A stretch of DNA of 32,376 bases from DATAFO01 sp046728935 (GTDB taxonomy: Bacteria; Actinomycetota; Thermoleophilia; Solirubrobacterales; 70-9): contig JBKPFS010000082.1 in assembly GCA_046728935.1 (NCBI GenBank), positions 1-32,376 of the forward strand, in the 5' to 3' direction. The notes beneath the pieces were generated by a model. It was not told the DNA's origin, did no database searches, and saw only the letters and a list, made by a program, of their open reading frames with translations. The translations under genes and the position numbers were made by a program. The first letter of the stretch is position 1; the number at the start of each line of letters is the position of its first letter. Below are positions 7,223-15,235 of this stretch, one piece after another.

Positions 7223-7237
7223 GGAACGAAGGACGGC

Positions 7238-7588
7238 ATGTACGACCCTTTCTACATCGAGGAGGAGCCCCGCGAGGAGGTGCGGATCGTCTCGGTCAGC
7301 GGGGAGCTCGACCTCGCCAGCGCGCCCAAGCTGGGCACTGTCTTGGAGGTCGCGGCGTCCGATCCGGACCGCGCCCTGGTGGTCGACCTCACGGCCTGCA
7401 GCTTCATCGATTCGACCGGGATCCGGACCCTGCTCTCGGGTGCACGCGCGATGGCGGACGGGCTCGCCAGGGTCGCGGTCGTCTGCCGTGACGGCCCCGT
7501 GCAGGCGGCGCTGGCCCTGACTGGCTTCGACAAGAGCGTGCGGATCTTCGATGAGGTGGAGGCCGCCGTCCTCGCCGCCTGCGGGTGA
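7238..7588 (+). CDS. STAS-domain anti-sigma factor antagonist
   Basis: This 116-residue protein is a single STAS domain of the SpoIIAA/RsbV type. Such proteins bind an anti-sigma kinase and free the sigma factor when their conserved serine is unphosphorylated. Visible elements are the first strand VRIVSVSGELDLASAPKL, the core LVVDLTACSFIDSTGIRTLL with phosphorylatable S59 followed by T60-G61, and a C-terminal helix. The length is normal for the family. No cognate anti-sigma kinase or sigma factor gene is adjacent, so the partner is unknown. A 7-bp GC hairpin after the stop probably ends the transcript. Confidence 0.9.
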   Translation: MYDPFYIEEEPREEVRIVSVSGELDLASAPKLGTVLEVAASDPDRALVVDLTACSFIDSTGIRTLLSGARAMADGLARVAVVCRDGPVQAALALTGFDKSVRIFDEVEAAVLAACG

Positions 7589-7625
7589 GTGCGAGGCGGG
7601 CCGCTAGCGACGCCAAGCTGACCGT

Positions 7626-7643
7626 CCCGCCCCGTCGGGCGGG
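7626..7643. terminator. GC hairpin between STAS gene and cysK
   Basis: CCCGCCC and GGGCGGG form a perfect 7-bp stem around the loop CGTC. It follows the STAS stop by 37 nt without a T tract, and ends 5 nt before the cysK -10 box. It is either a terminator or an operator for cysK. Confidence 0.4.
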
Positions 7644-7648
7644 GCCGC

Positions 7649-7654
7649 TACGGT
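7649..7654 (+). promoter_or_regulatory. -10 box TACGGT, leaderless cysK start
   Basis: TACGGT is followed by 7 nt and then ATG 7662. It overlaps the in-frame GTG at 7653, which therefore cannot be the start if this box is used. Confidence 0.5.
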
Positions 7655-7661
7655 GGCGCCG

Positions 7662-8621
7662 ATGAGCGCGAAGCCCACCGTGCCGCCCGAGGTTGCGCGG
7701 ATCGCGCGCGAGGTCTCGGCGACGATCGGCAACACGCCGCTCGTCGCGCTGGGGTGGCTGGGGGAGGGGATCGAGGCGGAGGTAGTCGCGAAGCTCGAGT
7801 ACCTCAACCCGGGCGGCTCGGTCAAGGACCGGATCGGCGTGGCGATGATCGACGCCGCCGAGCGCGATGGCCTGATCGAGCCGGGCTCGTCCGTGATCGT
7901 CGAGCCGACGAGCGGCAACACCGGCATCGCGCTCGCGCTGGTCTGCGCGGCGCGCGGCTACGAGCTCGTGCTCACCCACCCCGAGGGGATGAGCCGCGAG
8001 CGGACGAAGCTGCTGCGCGCCTACGGCGCCGAGGTGCACGAGACCCCGTCCCTCGGCGGGATGAACGAGGCTGTTGAGCTGGCCGGCCGGATCGTGGAGG
8101 CGCGCGGCGCCTACATGCCGCAGCAGTTCTCGAATCCGGCGAACCCCGAGATCCACCGCAGGACGACCGCGGAGGAGATCTGGCGGGACTTGGAGGGCGA
8201 GGTCGATGCGCTCGTCTGCGGGGTCGGCACCGGCGGCACGATCACCGGCGTCGGACAGGTGCTGAAGGAGCGCCGCCCGGAGCTGCAGGTGATCGGCGTC
8301 GAGCCCGCCGCGTCGGCGGTGCTCTCGGGCAAGCAGCCTGGTCCGCACAAGATCCAGGGCATCGGGCCGGGCTTCGTCCCCGAGATCCTCGACCGCTCGG
8401 TGATCGACGAGGTGATCGCGGTCGACGATGAGAGGGCGCTCGAGCGTGCGCGCGAGACGGCCCGTCGCGAGGGGCTCCTGGTGGGCGTCTCGGCGGGAGC
8501 CGCGATCCAGGCCGCGCTCCAGGTGGCCGGGCGACCGCAGATGCAGGGCCGGCGCATCGTCGTGATCGTCCCCGACGGCGGTGAGCGCTACATGTCGCTG
8601 TCCTGGTTCGCCAGCGAGTAG
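7662..8621 (+). CDS. cysK: Cysteine synthase (O-acetylserine sulfhydrylase)
   Basis: This 319-residue PLP enzyme makes L-cysteine from O-acetylserine and sulfide in the cytosol. K55 in NPGGSVKDR is the Schiff-base lysine. The substrate loop EPTSGNTG and the glycine-rich phosphate-binding loop CGVGTGGTITG are intact, and GVSAGAA comes near the end as usual for CysK/CysM. The length is normal. I chose ATG 7662 rather than the in-frame GTG at 7653 because of the -10 box overlap. cysE follows 16 nt downstream with its own -10 box, so substrate supply and use are encoded side by side. CysM or cystathionine beta-synthase-like specificity cannot be excluded, but the cysE neighbour favours CysK. Confidence 0.93.
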   Translation: MSAKPTVPPEVARIAREVSATIGNTPLVALGWLGEGIEAEVVAKLEYLNPGGSVKDRIGVAMIDAAERDGLIEPGSSVIVEPTSGNTGIALALVCAARGYELVLTHPEGMSRERTKLLRAYGAEVHETPSLGGMNEAVELAGRIVEARGAYMPQQFSNPANPEIHRRTTAEEIWRDLEGEVDALVCGVGTGGTITGVGQVLKERRPELQVIGVEPAASAVLSGKQPGPHKIQGIGPGFVPEILDRSVIDEVIAVDDERALERARETARREGLLVGVSAGAAIQAALQVAGRPQMQGRRIVVIVPDGGERYMSLSWFASE

Positions 8622-8625
8622 CGCC

Positions 8626-8631
8626 TACCCT
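8626..8631 (+). promoter_or_regulatory. -10 box TACCCT, leaderless cysE start
   Basis: TACCCT begins 5 nt after the cysK stop and is followed by 6 nt and ATG 8638. It supports that start over the in-frame GTG at 8581 inside cysK. Confidence 0.5.
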
Positions 8632-8637
8632 GTACTC

Positions 8638-9372
8638 ATGCTCGGCTTCGGAACCTTGCGGCGGGTCGTGCGCGAGGTGCGCTGCGACGTCGCGGCCGCG
8701 CGCGAGCGGGATCCCGCCGCTCGCCGTGTCGGCACGGTCGAGATCCTCACCGGGTGGGCGGGCGTGCAGGCCCTGCTGGCCCACCGGCTCTCCCACGCGC
8801 TCCACGGAGGTGGCGTGCCGCTGCTCCCGACCGCGATCGCCTACGCGAACCGCTCGGTAACCGGGGTCGAGATCCACCCGGCGGCTCGGATCGGCTCCGA
8901 CTTCTTCATCGACCACGGCTCAGGGGTCGTGATCGGCGAGACCGCCGAGATCGGCGACCGCGTGACCCTCTACCAGGGGGTGACGCTGGGCGGCACTGGC
9001 TTCGCGCGCGGAAAGCGCCACCCGACGGTCGAGGACGACGTCACGATCGGCTCCGGCGCGAAGCTGCTCGGCCCGATCACCATCGGCCACGGGGCCAAGG
9101 TCGGCGCGAACACCGTGGTGATCGAGGACGTTCCGGCGCGCTCGACCGTGGTCGGCAACCCCGGCCATCCCGTGCGGGTCGAGGGCCGCAAGGTGGAGGG
9201 CCCCGACACCGATTGGATTCATCTTCCGGACCCCATCGCCGACGCGATCAAGGGCCTTTCGGAGCGGATCGGCGAGCTGGAGAAGCGGCTCGCGGAGCTG
9301 GACGGCCGGGACGCCGCGGGCGAGGTCCGGGAGCTGCGCCCCAAGCAGGGGCCCTCGCCGACCGGCGGCTAG
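8638..9372 (+). CDS. cysE: Serine O-acetyltransferase
   Basis: This 244-residue acetyl-CoA-dependent enzyme makes O-acetyl-L-serine, the substrate of the cysteine synthase encoded just upstream. An N-terminal helical part (VGTVEILTGWAGVQALLAHR) is followed by the left-handed beta-helix of hexapeptide repeats from about residue 75 (GVEIHPAARIGSDFFIDHGS, VIGETAEIGDRVTLYQGVTL). The catalytic histidine region is FIDHGSGVVIG. It is of the shorter, EpsC-like type seen in many Gram-positives. A charged tail (SERIGELEKRLAELDGRD) of about 40 residues beyond the helix may form a coiled coil. The CysK-binding C-terminal isoleucine of enteric CysE is absent (the end is PTGG), so the classical complex is not predicted. 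Confidence 0.92.
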   Translation: MLGFGTLRRVVREVRCDVAAARERDPAARRVGTVEILTGWAGVQALLAHRLSHALHGGGVPLLPTAIAYANRSVTGVEIHPAARIGSDFFIDHGSGVVIGETAEIGDRVTLYQGVTLGGTGFARGKRHPTVEDDVTIGSGAKLLGPITIGHGAKVGANTVVIEDVPARSTVVGNPGHPVRVEGRKVEGPDTDWIHLPDPIADAIKGLSERIGELEKRLAELDGRDAAGEVRELRPKQGPSPTGG

Positions 9373-9404
9373 CCGGGGCGCTCGGGGCCCGCCGCGCACC
9401 TGAC

Positions 9405-9410
9405 TATCCT
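9405..9410 (+). promoter_or_regulatory. -10 box TATCCT, leaderless pcrA start
   Basis: TATCCT is followed by 6 nt and GTG 9417. The long open frame upstream of this point is a shadow of cysE. Confidence 0.55.
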
Positions 9411-9416
9411 CGGCGC

Positions 9417-11657
9417 GTGGCCACGGAGACGGTGCACGGCGCCCCGGTCGACCCCGGCGCCGACCCGGTCGAGCGACTGCTTGCCGAGCTCAATCCCGCC
9501 CAGCGGGAGGCGGTGACCCACGGCGAGGGGCCCCTGCTCGTCCTCGCCGGCGCCGGCTCGGGGAAGACCCGCGTGCTCACGCACCGGGTCGCCTGGCTGC
9601 TCGCGACCGGGCGGACGCGGCCCAGCGAGGTCCTCGCGATCACGTTCACCAACAAGGCCGCGGACGAGATGCGCGAGCGCGTGTCGACGCTCGTCGGCGG
9701 CGTCTCGCGGGCGATGTGGGTGATGACCTTCCATTCCGCGTGCGCACGGACCCTGCGCGCGGAGGCGCCGCGCCTCGGCTACAAGCGCGCCTTCACGATC
9801 TACGACGAGGCGGATTCGCTGCGGATGGTGAAGCGGTGCATGCAGGAGCTGGAGCTCGACCCCAAGCGGGTCGCGCCCCGGGCCGTGCGAGCTGCCATCT
9901 CCGCGGCCAAGAATCAGCTCATCGACGCCACCGACTACGCCCGGGCGCAGGGAGGGTGGTTCGAGGAGGCGGTCGGCGACGTCTACACGCTTTATGAGCG
10001 CCGGATGGTCGAGGCGAGCGCGATGGACTTCGACGACCTCCTCGTGCGCACGGTAAACCTGCTGGAGCTCTTCGAGGACGTCCGCGCGAAGTACCGCCGC
10101 GGATTCCCGTGGGTGCTGGTTGACGAGTACCAGGACACCAACCGCGCCCAGTACCGGCTGCTCCAGCTGATCGCGGAGGAGCACGGGAACCTGACCGTGG
10201 TCGGCGACGACGGGCAGGCCGTGTACGGGTTCCGTGGCGCCGACATCCGCAACATCCTCGAGTTCGAGCGCGACTTCCCGGAGGCGACGGTGGTGAAGCT
10301 GGAGCAGAACTACCGCTCGACGCAGACGATCCTCGACGCGGCCAACGCGCTGATCGCGCACAACGAGGCGCAGAAGCCGAAGCGCCTGTGGACCGACCAG
10401 GGCCGCGGCGAACAGCTTTTGATCGCCGAGCTCGACGACGAGCACTCCGAGGCCCGCTTCGTGGCCTCGGAGATCGAGCGGCTCGCGGAGGAGGGGGTGG
10501 CTCGCGACGAGCTCGCCGTCTTCTACCGGGTGAACGCGCAGAGCCGGGTGCTCGAGGACACGCTGGTGCGCTTCGAGATCCCCTACCAGGTCATCGGGGG
10601 GGCGAAGTTCTACGAGCGCGCCGAGGTCAAGGACGCGGTCGCGTACCTTCAGCTGCTGGCGAATCCCGCCGACGCCGTCTCCTTCTCGCGCATCGTCAAC
10701 TCGCCCCGCCGCGGGATCGGCCAGCAGACCCAGGCGCGCCTGCTCTCCCACGCCAACACCCTCGGGCAGGACGTCTGGGAGGTGTTCTCGCAGCCCTACG
10801 CGGTGCCCGGGCTCGGTGCCGCCGCGGTCAAGGCGGTGGGCAGGTTCGCGCAGACCATGGAGGGGCTGCGAACGCGCGCCGCCGGTACCGATTCGGTCGC
10901 GGAGCTGCTCGAGGCGACCCTGCACGACTCGGGTTACATCGAGGCGCTCGAGGCGGAGCGGACGATCGAGGCCGAGGGCAGGCTCGAGAACCTGGAGGAG
11001 CTGGTCGGCGTGGCCAGGGAGTTCGACGCCAACCGCGAGCTCGAGGGCGAGTCCGAGGCCAGCCCGCTGGAGGAGTTCCTGGCCCAGATCTCGCTCTACT
11101 CAGAGCAGGACGCGCTCCAGGAATCCGAGAGCCTGGTGACGCTGATGACGCTCCACAACGCCAAGGGGCTGGAGTACGACGCGGTGTTCATGATCGGCTG
11201 CGAGGAGGGCGTGTTCCCCCACTCGCGCTCGATCGAGGAGGGCAATCTGGAGGAGGAGCGCCGCCTGTGCTACGTCGGCGTCACGCGGGCCCGCGAGCGC
11301 CTCTGGATGACCTTCGCCCGGCGTCGCGCACTACACGGCGGCGCCAGCTGGAACCTTCCCTCCCGCTTCCTCGCCGAGCTCCCAGAGGAGCTGGTCGAGC
11401 GGAGGCTTGCGACCACGAGCACCGGCTGGGCGCTGGGCGCGGCGCGCGCCCAGGGGGGCATCGCCCCGCCGTCGCCGAAGCAGCCCTCGGCGCCGCCGGT
11501 CCCTTACGAGGTCGGCGACGACGTGGTGCACGCGACGTTCGGGGACGGGGTCGTGACGGGGGTGGAGCCGGGGTCGGTGCTCGTCGTGCGCTTCGCCGGC
11601 GACGGCGCCGAGCGCAAGCTGATGGCCGACTACGCGCCCTTGAAGAAGGTCTCGTGA
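9417..11657 (+). CDS. pcrA: ATP-dependent DNA helicase, UvrD/PcrA family
   Basis: This 746-residue superfamily 1A 3'-5' helicase acts in nucleotide excision repair, mismatch-type processing and removal of stalled RNA polymerase. Motifs in order are Walker A GAGSGKT (K50), TFTNKAADEM, the Walker B box DEYQD (D236-E237), GDDGQAVYGFRGAD (motif III), LEQNYRST (IV), LMTLHNAKGLEYD (V) and YVGVTRARERL (VI). The C-terminal VGDDVVHATFGDGVVTGV to YAPLKKVS is the Tudor-like module that contacts RNA polymerase in PcrA. The third motif reads GDDGQ where GDxDQS is usual, a small deviation. GTG 9417 is chosen because TATCCT sits 6 nt upstream and the frame above it overlaps cysE. Confidence 0.93.
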   Translation: MATETVHGAPVDPGADPVERLLAELNPAQREAVTHGEGPLLVLAGAGSGKTRVLTHRVAWLLATGRTRPSEVLAITFTNKAADEMRERVSTLVGGVSRAMWVMTFHSACARTLRAEAPRLGYKRAFTIYDEADSLRMVKRCMQELELDPKRVAPRAVRAAISAAKNQLIDATDYARAQGGWFEEAVGDVYTLYERRMVEASAMDFDDLLVRTVNLLELFEDVRAKYRRGFPWVLVDEYQDTNRAQYRLLQLIAEEHGNLTVVGDDGQAVYGFRGADIRNILEFERDFPEATVVKLEQNYRSTQTILDAANALIAHNEAQKPKRLWTDQGRGEQLLIAELDDEHSEARFVASEIERLAEEGVARDELAVFYRVNAQSRVLEDTLVRFEIPYQVIGGAKFYERAEVKDAVAYLQLLANPADAVSFSRIVNSPRRGIGQQTQARLLSHANTLGQDVWEVFSQPYAVPGLGAAAVKAVGRFAQTMEGLRTRAAGTDSVAELLEATLHDSGYIEALEAERTIEAEGRLENLEELVGVAREFDANRELEGESEASPLEEFLAQISLYSEQDALQESESLVTLMTLHNAKGLEYDAVFMIGCEEGVFPHSRSIEEGNLEEERRLCYVGVTRARERLWMTFARRRALHGGASWNLPSRFLAELPEELVERRLATTSTGWALGAARAQGGIAPPSPKQPSAPPVPYEVGDDVVHATFGDGVVTGVEPGSVLVVRFAGDGAERKLMADYAPLKKVS

Positions 11658-11718
11658 GCGAGCGCGAGGCTCGAAAGAAGAGCAGTTGTTGAAGGCCGAG
11701 CGTGAAAGAGGTGCTGTG

Positions 11719-12570
11719 GTGATCGACGGCAAGGCCGTCGCAGAGGGGGTCCGGGAGCGCGTGGCCGAGGGGGTGCGGAAGCTCGCCGATGCAAACGACG
11801 GACGGGTGCCGGGCCTCGCGACGGTGCTGGTCGGGGAGGACCCGGCCTCGCAGGTCTACGTCAGCAATAAGCGCAAGCAGACCGAGGCCGCGGGCATGCG
11901 CTCGATCCACGAGGAGCTCGGCGAGGCGACGCCCGAGGACGAGCTGGTGGAGCTGGTGGCCGAGCTCAACTCCGATGACTCGGTCGACGGGATCCTCGTG
12001 CAGCTCCCGCTGCCTCCGCAGATCGACCAGGACGAGGTCATCTCTCGCATCGATCCCGCGAAGGACGTCGACGGGATCACGGCCACGAGCGCGGGGCTAC
12101 TCGCCCAGGGCCGCCCCGGCCTCGTCCCCTGCACGCCGCGGGGGGTGATGGAGCTGCTTCGCGCCGCCGGGACGGAGCCGGAGGGTGCGGAGGCCGTCGT
12201 CGTGGGGCGCTCGATCCTGGTCGGCAGACCACTCGCAAGCCTGCTCTTAGGGGCCAACGCGACCGTCACGGTCTGTCACTCACGCACCCGCGATCTCGCC
12301 GAGGTCTGCCGCCGCGCCGAGATCCTCGTCGCCGCGGTCGGGTCGCCGCGGCTGATCCAGGCGGAGATGGTGAGGCCGGGCGCCACGGTGATCGACGTGG
12401 GTACCAACCGCACCGACGACGGCCTGGTGGGTGACGTCGACTTCGAGGCCGTGCGCGAGGTGGCCGGGGCGATCACGCCCGTGCCGGGCGGCGCGGGGCC
12501 GATGACGATCGCGATGCTGCTCGCCAATACGCTCGAGGCCGCCCAGGCTCGGTGGACTGAGGCCGCCTAG
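11719..12570 (+). CDS. folD: Bifunctional methylenetetrahydrofolate dehydrogenase / methenyltetrahydrofolate cyclohydrolase
   Basis: This 283-residue cytosolic enzyme interconverts 5,10-methylene- and 10-formyl-tetrahydrofolate using NADP. The catalytic region YVSNKRKQTEAAGM supplies the family Y-x3-K pair. QLPLPPQID and KDVDGI line the folate site, and VVGRSILVGRPLASLLL begins the Rossmann nucleotide-binding half. PVPGGAGPMTIAMLLANT is the C-terminal signature. The length is typical. The start is taken as GTG 11719, 7 nt after GAAAGAGG; GTG 11716 and TTG 11686 are alternatives. It lies 61 nt after pcrA on the same strand and may share its transcript. Confidence 0.94.
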   Translation: MIDGKAVAEGVRERVAEGVRKLADANDGRVPGLATVLVGEDPASQVYVSNKRKQTEAAGMRSIHEELGEATPEDELVELVAELNSDDSVDGILVQLPLPPQIDQDEVISRIDPAKDVDGITATSAGLLAQGRPGLVPCTPRGVMELLRAAGTEPEGAEAVVVGRSILVGRPLASLLLGANATVTVCHSRTRDLAEVCRRAEILVAAVGSPRLIQAEMVRPGATVIDVGTNRTDDGLVGDVDFEAVREVAGAITPVPGGAGPMTIAMLLANTLEAAQARWTEAA

Positions 12571-12581
12571 CCGGGCGCGGG

Positions 12582-12589
12582 TATAGGCT
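12582..12589 (+). promoter_or_regulatory. -10-like TATAGGCT before membrane protein
   Basis: TATAGGCT stands 11 nt after the folD stop and 70 nt before ATG 12660. Unlike its neighbours this gene would have a leader, with GGGAG (12650-12654) as ribosome binding site. Confidence 0.35.
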
Positions 12590-12659
12590 GCGCGCGCGCT
12601 TCGACTCCACTCGTGGGGGCGGGCGCTGACTGCCAAACCATTCCGGACGGGAGAGTTTG

Positions 12660-13205
12660 ATGGACGTGAGCAGGCTCAGGACCGGGGAGCTCGTCGCCGG
12701 CGTATCCGGGATCGCGCTCTTCATCTTCATGTTCCTGCCGTGGTTCGGGTTCGACGTCGGCGGCGCCGCCAGCGACATCGCCGAGAACCTGGGCGTGAAC
12801 GTTGAGGTGGACGTGCCCGACGCGAACTTCAACGCGTGGGAGTCGTTCGACTTCATCGACCTCGTGCTGTTCCTCACCGCATTGGTCGCGGTCGGTCTTG
12901 CCGTCGCAACGGCGATGTCCGCCACCCCGAACTTGCCGGTCGCGGCGAGCGCGATCACCGCGGGCCTGGGGATTCTGGCGACCGCCCTGGTGATCTACCG
13001 CGTGATCGACCCGGTCGGCGACGCGGACCGGAAGGTCGGCCTGTTCCTCGGACTGATCGCGGCAGCGGGGGTCGCCGTCGGAGGTTGGATGGCGATGCAG
13101 GAAGAGGGCACCTCGTTCGGGGGCCAGGCCGACCGGCTAGGGGACCGGATGGGTGGCGACGAGCCCCCGGCACCGCCCCCGCCGCCCCCGCCCAGCGGCC
13201 CCTAA
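12660..13205 (+). CDS. Four-helix membrane protein of unknown function
   Basis: This protein has 181 residues with four predicted membrane segments: VAGVSGIALFIFMFLPWF, IDLVLFLTALVAVGLAVATA, VAASAITAGLGILATALVIY and VGLFLGLIAAAGVAVGGWMA. A loop of about 45 residues between the first two is acidic and probably outside. The C-terminus is a cytosolic tail ending in a proline run (PAPPPPPPPSGP). It resembles small actinobacterial membrane proteins of the DUF-type often found beside housekeeping genes, with no known activity. The ATG at 12660 is preferred over TTG 12657 because it is spaced 5 nt from GGGAG. It is followed by a convergent terminator. Confidence 0.75.
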   Translation: MDVSRLRTGELVAGVSGIALFIFMFLPWFGFDVGGAASDIAENLGVNVEVDVPDANFNAWESFDFIDLVLFLTALVAVGLAVATAMSATPNLPVAASAITAGLGILATALVIYRVIDPVGDADRKVGLFLGLIAAAGVAVGGWMAMQEEGTSFGGQADRLGDRMGGDEPPAPPPPPPPSGP

Positions 13206-13231
13206 GCGCCCTCGCTCGGGGAGGAGAGTTC

Positions 13232-13262
13232 GAAGCGGCAGCCACCGGGCCGCCGCTTCTGT
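13232..13262. terminator. Hairpin terminator between convergent genes
   Basis: GAAGCGGC (13232-13239) pairs perfectly with GCCGCTTC (13252-13259) around a 12-nt loop and is followed by TGTTGCT. It lies between a plus-strand gene ending at 13205 and a minus-strand gene ending at 13265, so it can serve both. Confidence 0.6.
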
Positions 13263-13264
13263 TG

Positions 13265-15175
13265 CTAGCCCAGGCGGGCGGCCAGCTGGCGCGCGACGCG
13301 TGAGGCCATGGCGATGATGGTCATCATCGGATTGACGCCGATCGAGCTGGGCAGAAGGCTGCCGTCCGCGACGTAGAGCGCTTCGGCACCGTGCGCCGAG
13401 CCGTCCGCGCCCACGACCCCGCGGCGGGGATCGACGTCCATGCGGGCGGTGCCCATCGGGTGAAAGGCCTCGAGTCGCAGCGCGGCCGGGGGCGGGGGGG
13501 AGGCGTCGAGGTCGGCGATGCGCTCCGGGGCGATCGTCGGCAGGCCCGCGATCTGGGGATAGACCTCCCGCGCGCCGGCGGCATAGAAGAGCTCCGCCGC
13601 CCTCGCGATGCCGAAGCTGAGGCGTTGCGCGTCGTCCCGCGTGAGGCCGTACGTGACGCGCAGCGACCCGTCGCCGGCGAGACCCACCCGTCCGGCCGAG
13701 CGGTCGGAGAGGTGCACCCCCGTCGAGGCGACGTTGCCGTAGGCGAGCAGGCGCTCCTGATGCGCGATCCCGGTCCCGGGGAGCCACTGGCCGCCGAACG
13801 CGAGCGGCGTGAAGGTCGCCTCGAGCAGGATCCCCCGCTCCTCCCACTCGTCCACGGCGTAGCTCTGCATCACGCCCTCCCAGCCGCGCACCTCCTCGCC
13901 GAAGCGCGCCCCCACCCAGCAGGCGGGATGGATGCGGAGGTTGCGTCCGAGCTCGCCGCTCGGGGAGCGAAAGCCGGAACGCAGCAGCAGCTCCGGGGTC
14001 CCGAAGGTCCCGCCCGCGACGATCACCGCGCGCCGGGCCCTCACCGTGTAGGGGCGGCGCCCACCGTCACCCGACGCCCGGGCGGCGCCCGCCGTGCACT
14101 CAACGCCGTTCGCCCGGCGATCCTCGAAGGTGATCCGCCGGGCCTCGACCCCTGAGCGCACCCGCGCCCCGGCGGCCACGGCACGCGGGAGGTAGGAGAT
14201 GTGCATAGCCCGCTTCGCGTCCAGGCGGCACCCGTTAGGGCAGGAGCTGCATTGGATGCAGTCGCCCGCGTTTCGGGCCAGTGGGCCGTGGCTCACCCCG
14301 AGCGCCTCGGCGCCCTCGCGAAGCAGCTGGCCGTTGCGGCCCATCCGCGCCGGGTCCACCGGCTCCACGCTCAGCATCTCCTCCGCCTGCGCGTAGTCGG
14401 GGTCGAGCTGCGAGGCCCAGTCGATCCCGTGCTTGGCGCCCCAACCCGCCAGGACCCGTTCCGGGGCCCGCAGACAGGTCCCGGAGTTGATCACCGTCGT
14501 GCCGCCGACGGCGCGACCGACCGGGGTGGGGATCGCCGGGCGCCCGGCGGCAATCGTCAGGCCGCCGTCGCGATACAGCGCGCGAAGAGCTTCGAGCGGC
14601 TCCTCCGGATACGTGCGCCGGTCCATGTAGGCGCCCGCCTCGAGTACCAGCACGTCGTGCCCGGCCTCGGCGAGCAACGCGGCGGTCACCGCGCCGCCCG
14701 CCCCGGAGCCCACGATAGCCACGTCGCATTCCTCCACCGAAGCGGGCGGGCGCAGGTCGCCGAGGGGCGAGGCGCCCTCAGGCGCCGGGGTGCGCCCGTC
14801 CTCGGCGTCGGTGCCGCTCGCGGTCCGGCACGTGGCCTCGTAGCCGACGGCCGCGCGCACTCGGGCGTCGTTGCCGTACCCGAGCCCGGCGAGCACCTTG
14901 AGGAAAAGGAGCAGGTCCTGGAGCCGGGACCAGTGCGAGTCCTCGAGGCGGGAGAGGAAGTCCTGGCGGGCCGTCAGGTCGGCGCGGCTGAACCGCCACG
15001 GAAACGACAACCAGTCGAAGGCCCGCAGCGCGAGCTTCACCGTGCGTAGGTTGCGTCGCGGCAGCTCGGCGAGGTAGGCCGCCAGCGCCTCGACCACGTC
15101 GACGGCGTCGGACGCCCGGCGCCTCGCGGCCTCCGGGCCGGCGGCCGCGGGGAGGGCACCGTAGCCGGGCGCCAT
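13265..15175 (-). CDS. GMC-family FAD-dependent oxidoreductase
   Basis: This protein has 636 residues. A helical N-terminal part of about 150 residues (LPRRNLRTVKLALRAFDWLS, DSHWSRLQDLLLFLKVLAGL) precedes the FAD-binding Rossmann motif DVAIVGSGAGGAVTAALL and the GMC signature GRAVGGTTVINSGTCLRAP. The catalytic end has HPMGTARMD and NPMMTIIAMASRVA, giving the usual His/Asn pair. This layout fits bacterial long-chain alcohol or sterol oxidase-like GMC proteins; the alcohol substrate is unknown. CIQCSSCPNGC in the middle is a four-cysteine cluster also seen, in variant form, in that subgroup. Codons upstream of ATG 15175 still look like family sequence (VAEQRVLRAFAEA) back to a possible CTG start at 15220. 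It is downstream of the membrane gene ending at 15236, probably in one operon. Confidence 0.85.
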   Translation of the reverse strand: MAPGYGALPAAAGPEAARRRASDAVDVVEALAAYLAELPRRNLRTVKLALRAFDWLSFPWRFSRADLTARQDFLSRLEDSHWSRLQDLLLFLKVLAGLGYGNDARVRAAVGYEATCRTASGTDAEDGRTPAPEGASPLGDLRPPASVEECDVAIVGSGAGGAVTAALLAEAGHDVLVLEAGAYMDRRTYPEEPLEALRALYRDGGLTIAAGRPAIPTPVGRAVGGTTVINSGTCLRAPERVLAGWGAKHGIDWASQLDPDYAQAEEMLSVEPVDPARMGRNGQLLREGAEALGVSHGPLARNAGDCIQCSSCPNGCRLDAKRAMHISYLPRAVAAGARVRSGVEARRITFEDRRANGVECTAGAARASGDGGRRPYTVRARRAVIVAGGTFGTPELLLRSGFRSPSGELGRNLRIHPACWVGARFGEEVRGWEGVMQSYAVDEWEERGILLEATFTPLAFGGQWLPGTGIAHQERLLAYGNVASTGVHLSDRSAGRVGLAGDGSLRVTYGLTRDDAQRLSFGIARAAELFYAAGAREVYPQIAGLPTIAPERIADLDASPPPPAALRLEAFHPMGTARMDVDPRRGVVGADGSAHGAEALYVADGSLLPSSIGVNPMMTIIAMASRVARQLAARLG

Positions 15176-15235
15176 CGCCTCGGCGAAGGCGCGCAGGACC
15201 CGCTGCTCGGCGACCCCCAGTCCCGGCGCGCGCCT

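Noticed and set aside
8754..9416. Upstream extension of the helicase frame, making a 967-residue protein
   Set aside because: The extension is arginine-, glycine- and proline-rich shadow of cysE in another frame. The TATCCT box and GTG 9417 mark the real start.
9369..10925. 518-residue antisense open frame over pcrA
   Set aside because: It has the leucine-, arginine- and histidine-rich composition typical of the antisense of a high-GC gene, and shows no domain.
10388..11692. 434-residue open frame overlapping pcrA in another frame
   Set aside because: It is low-complexity and arginine-rich; pcrA accounts for the region completely.
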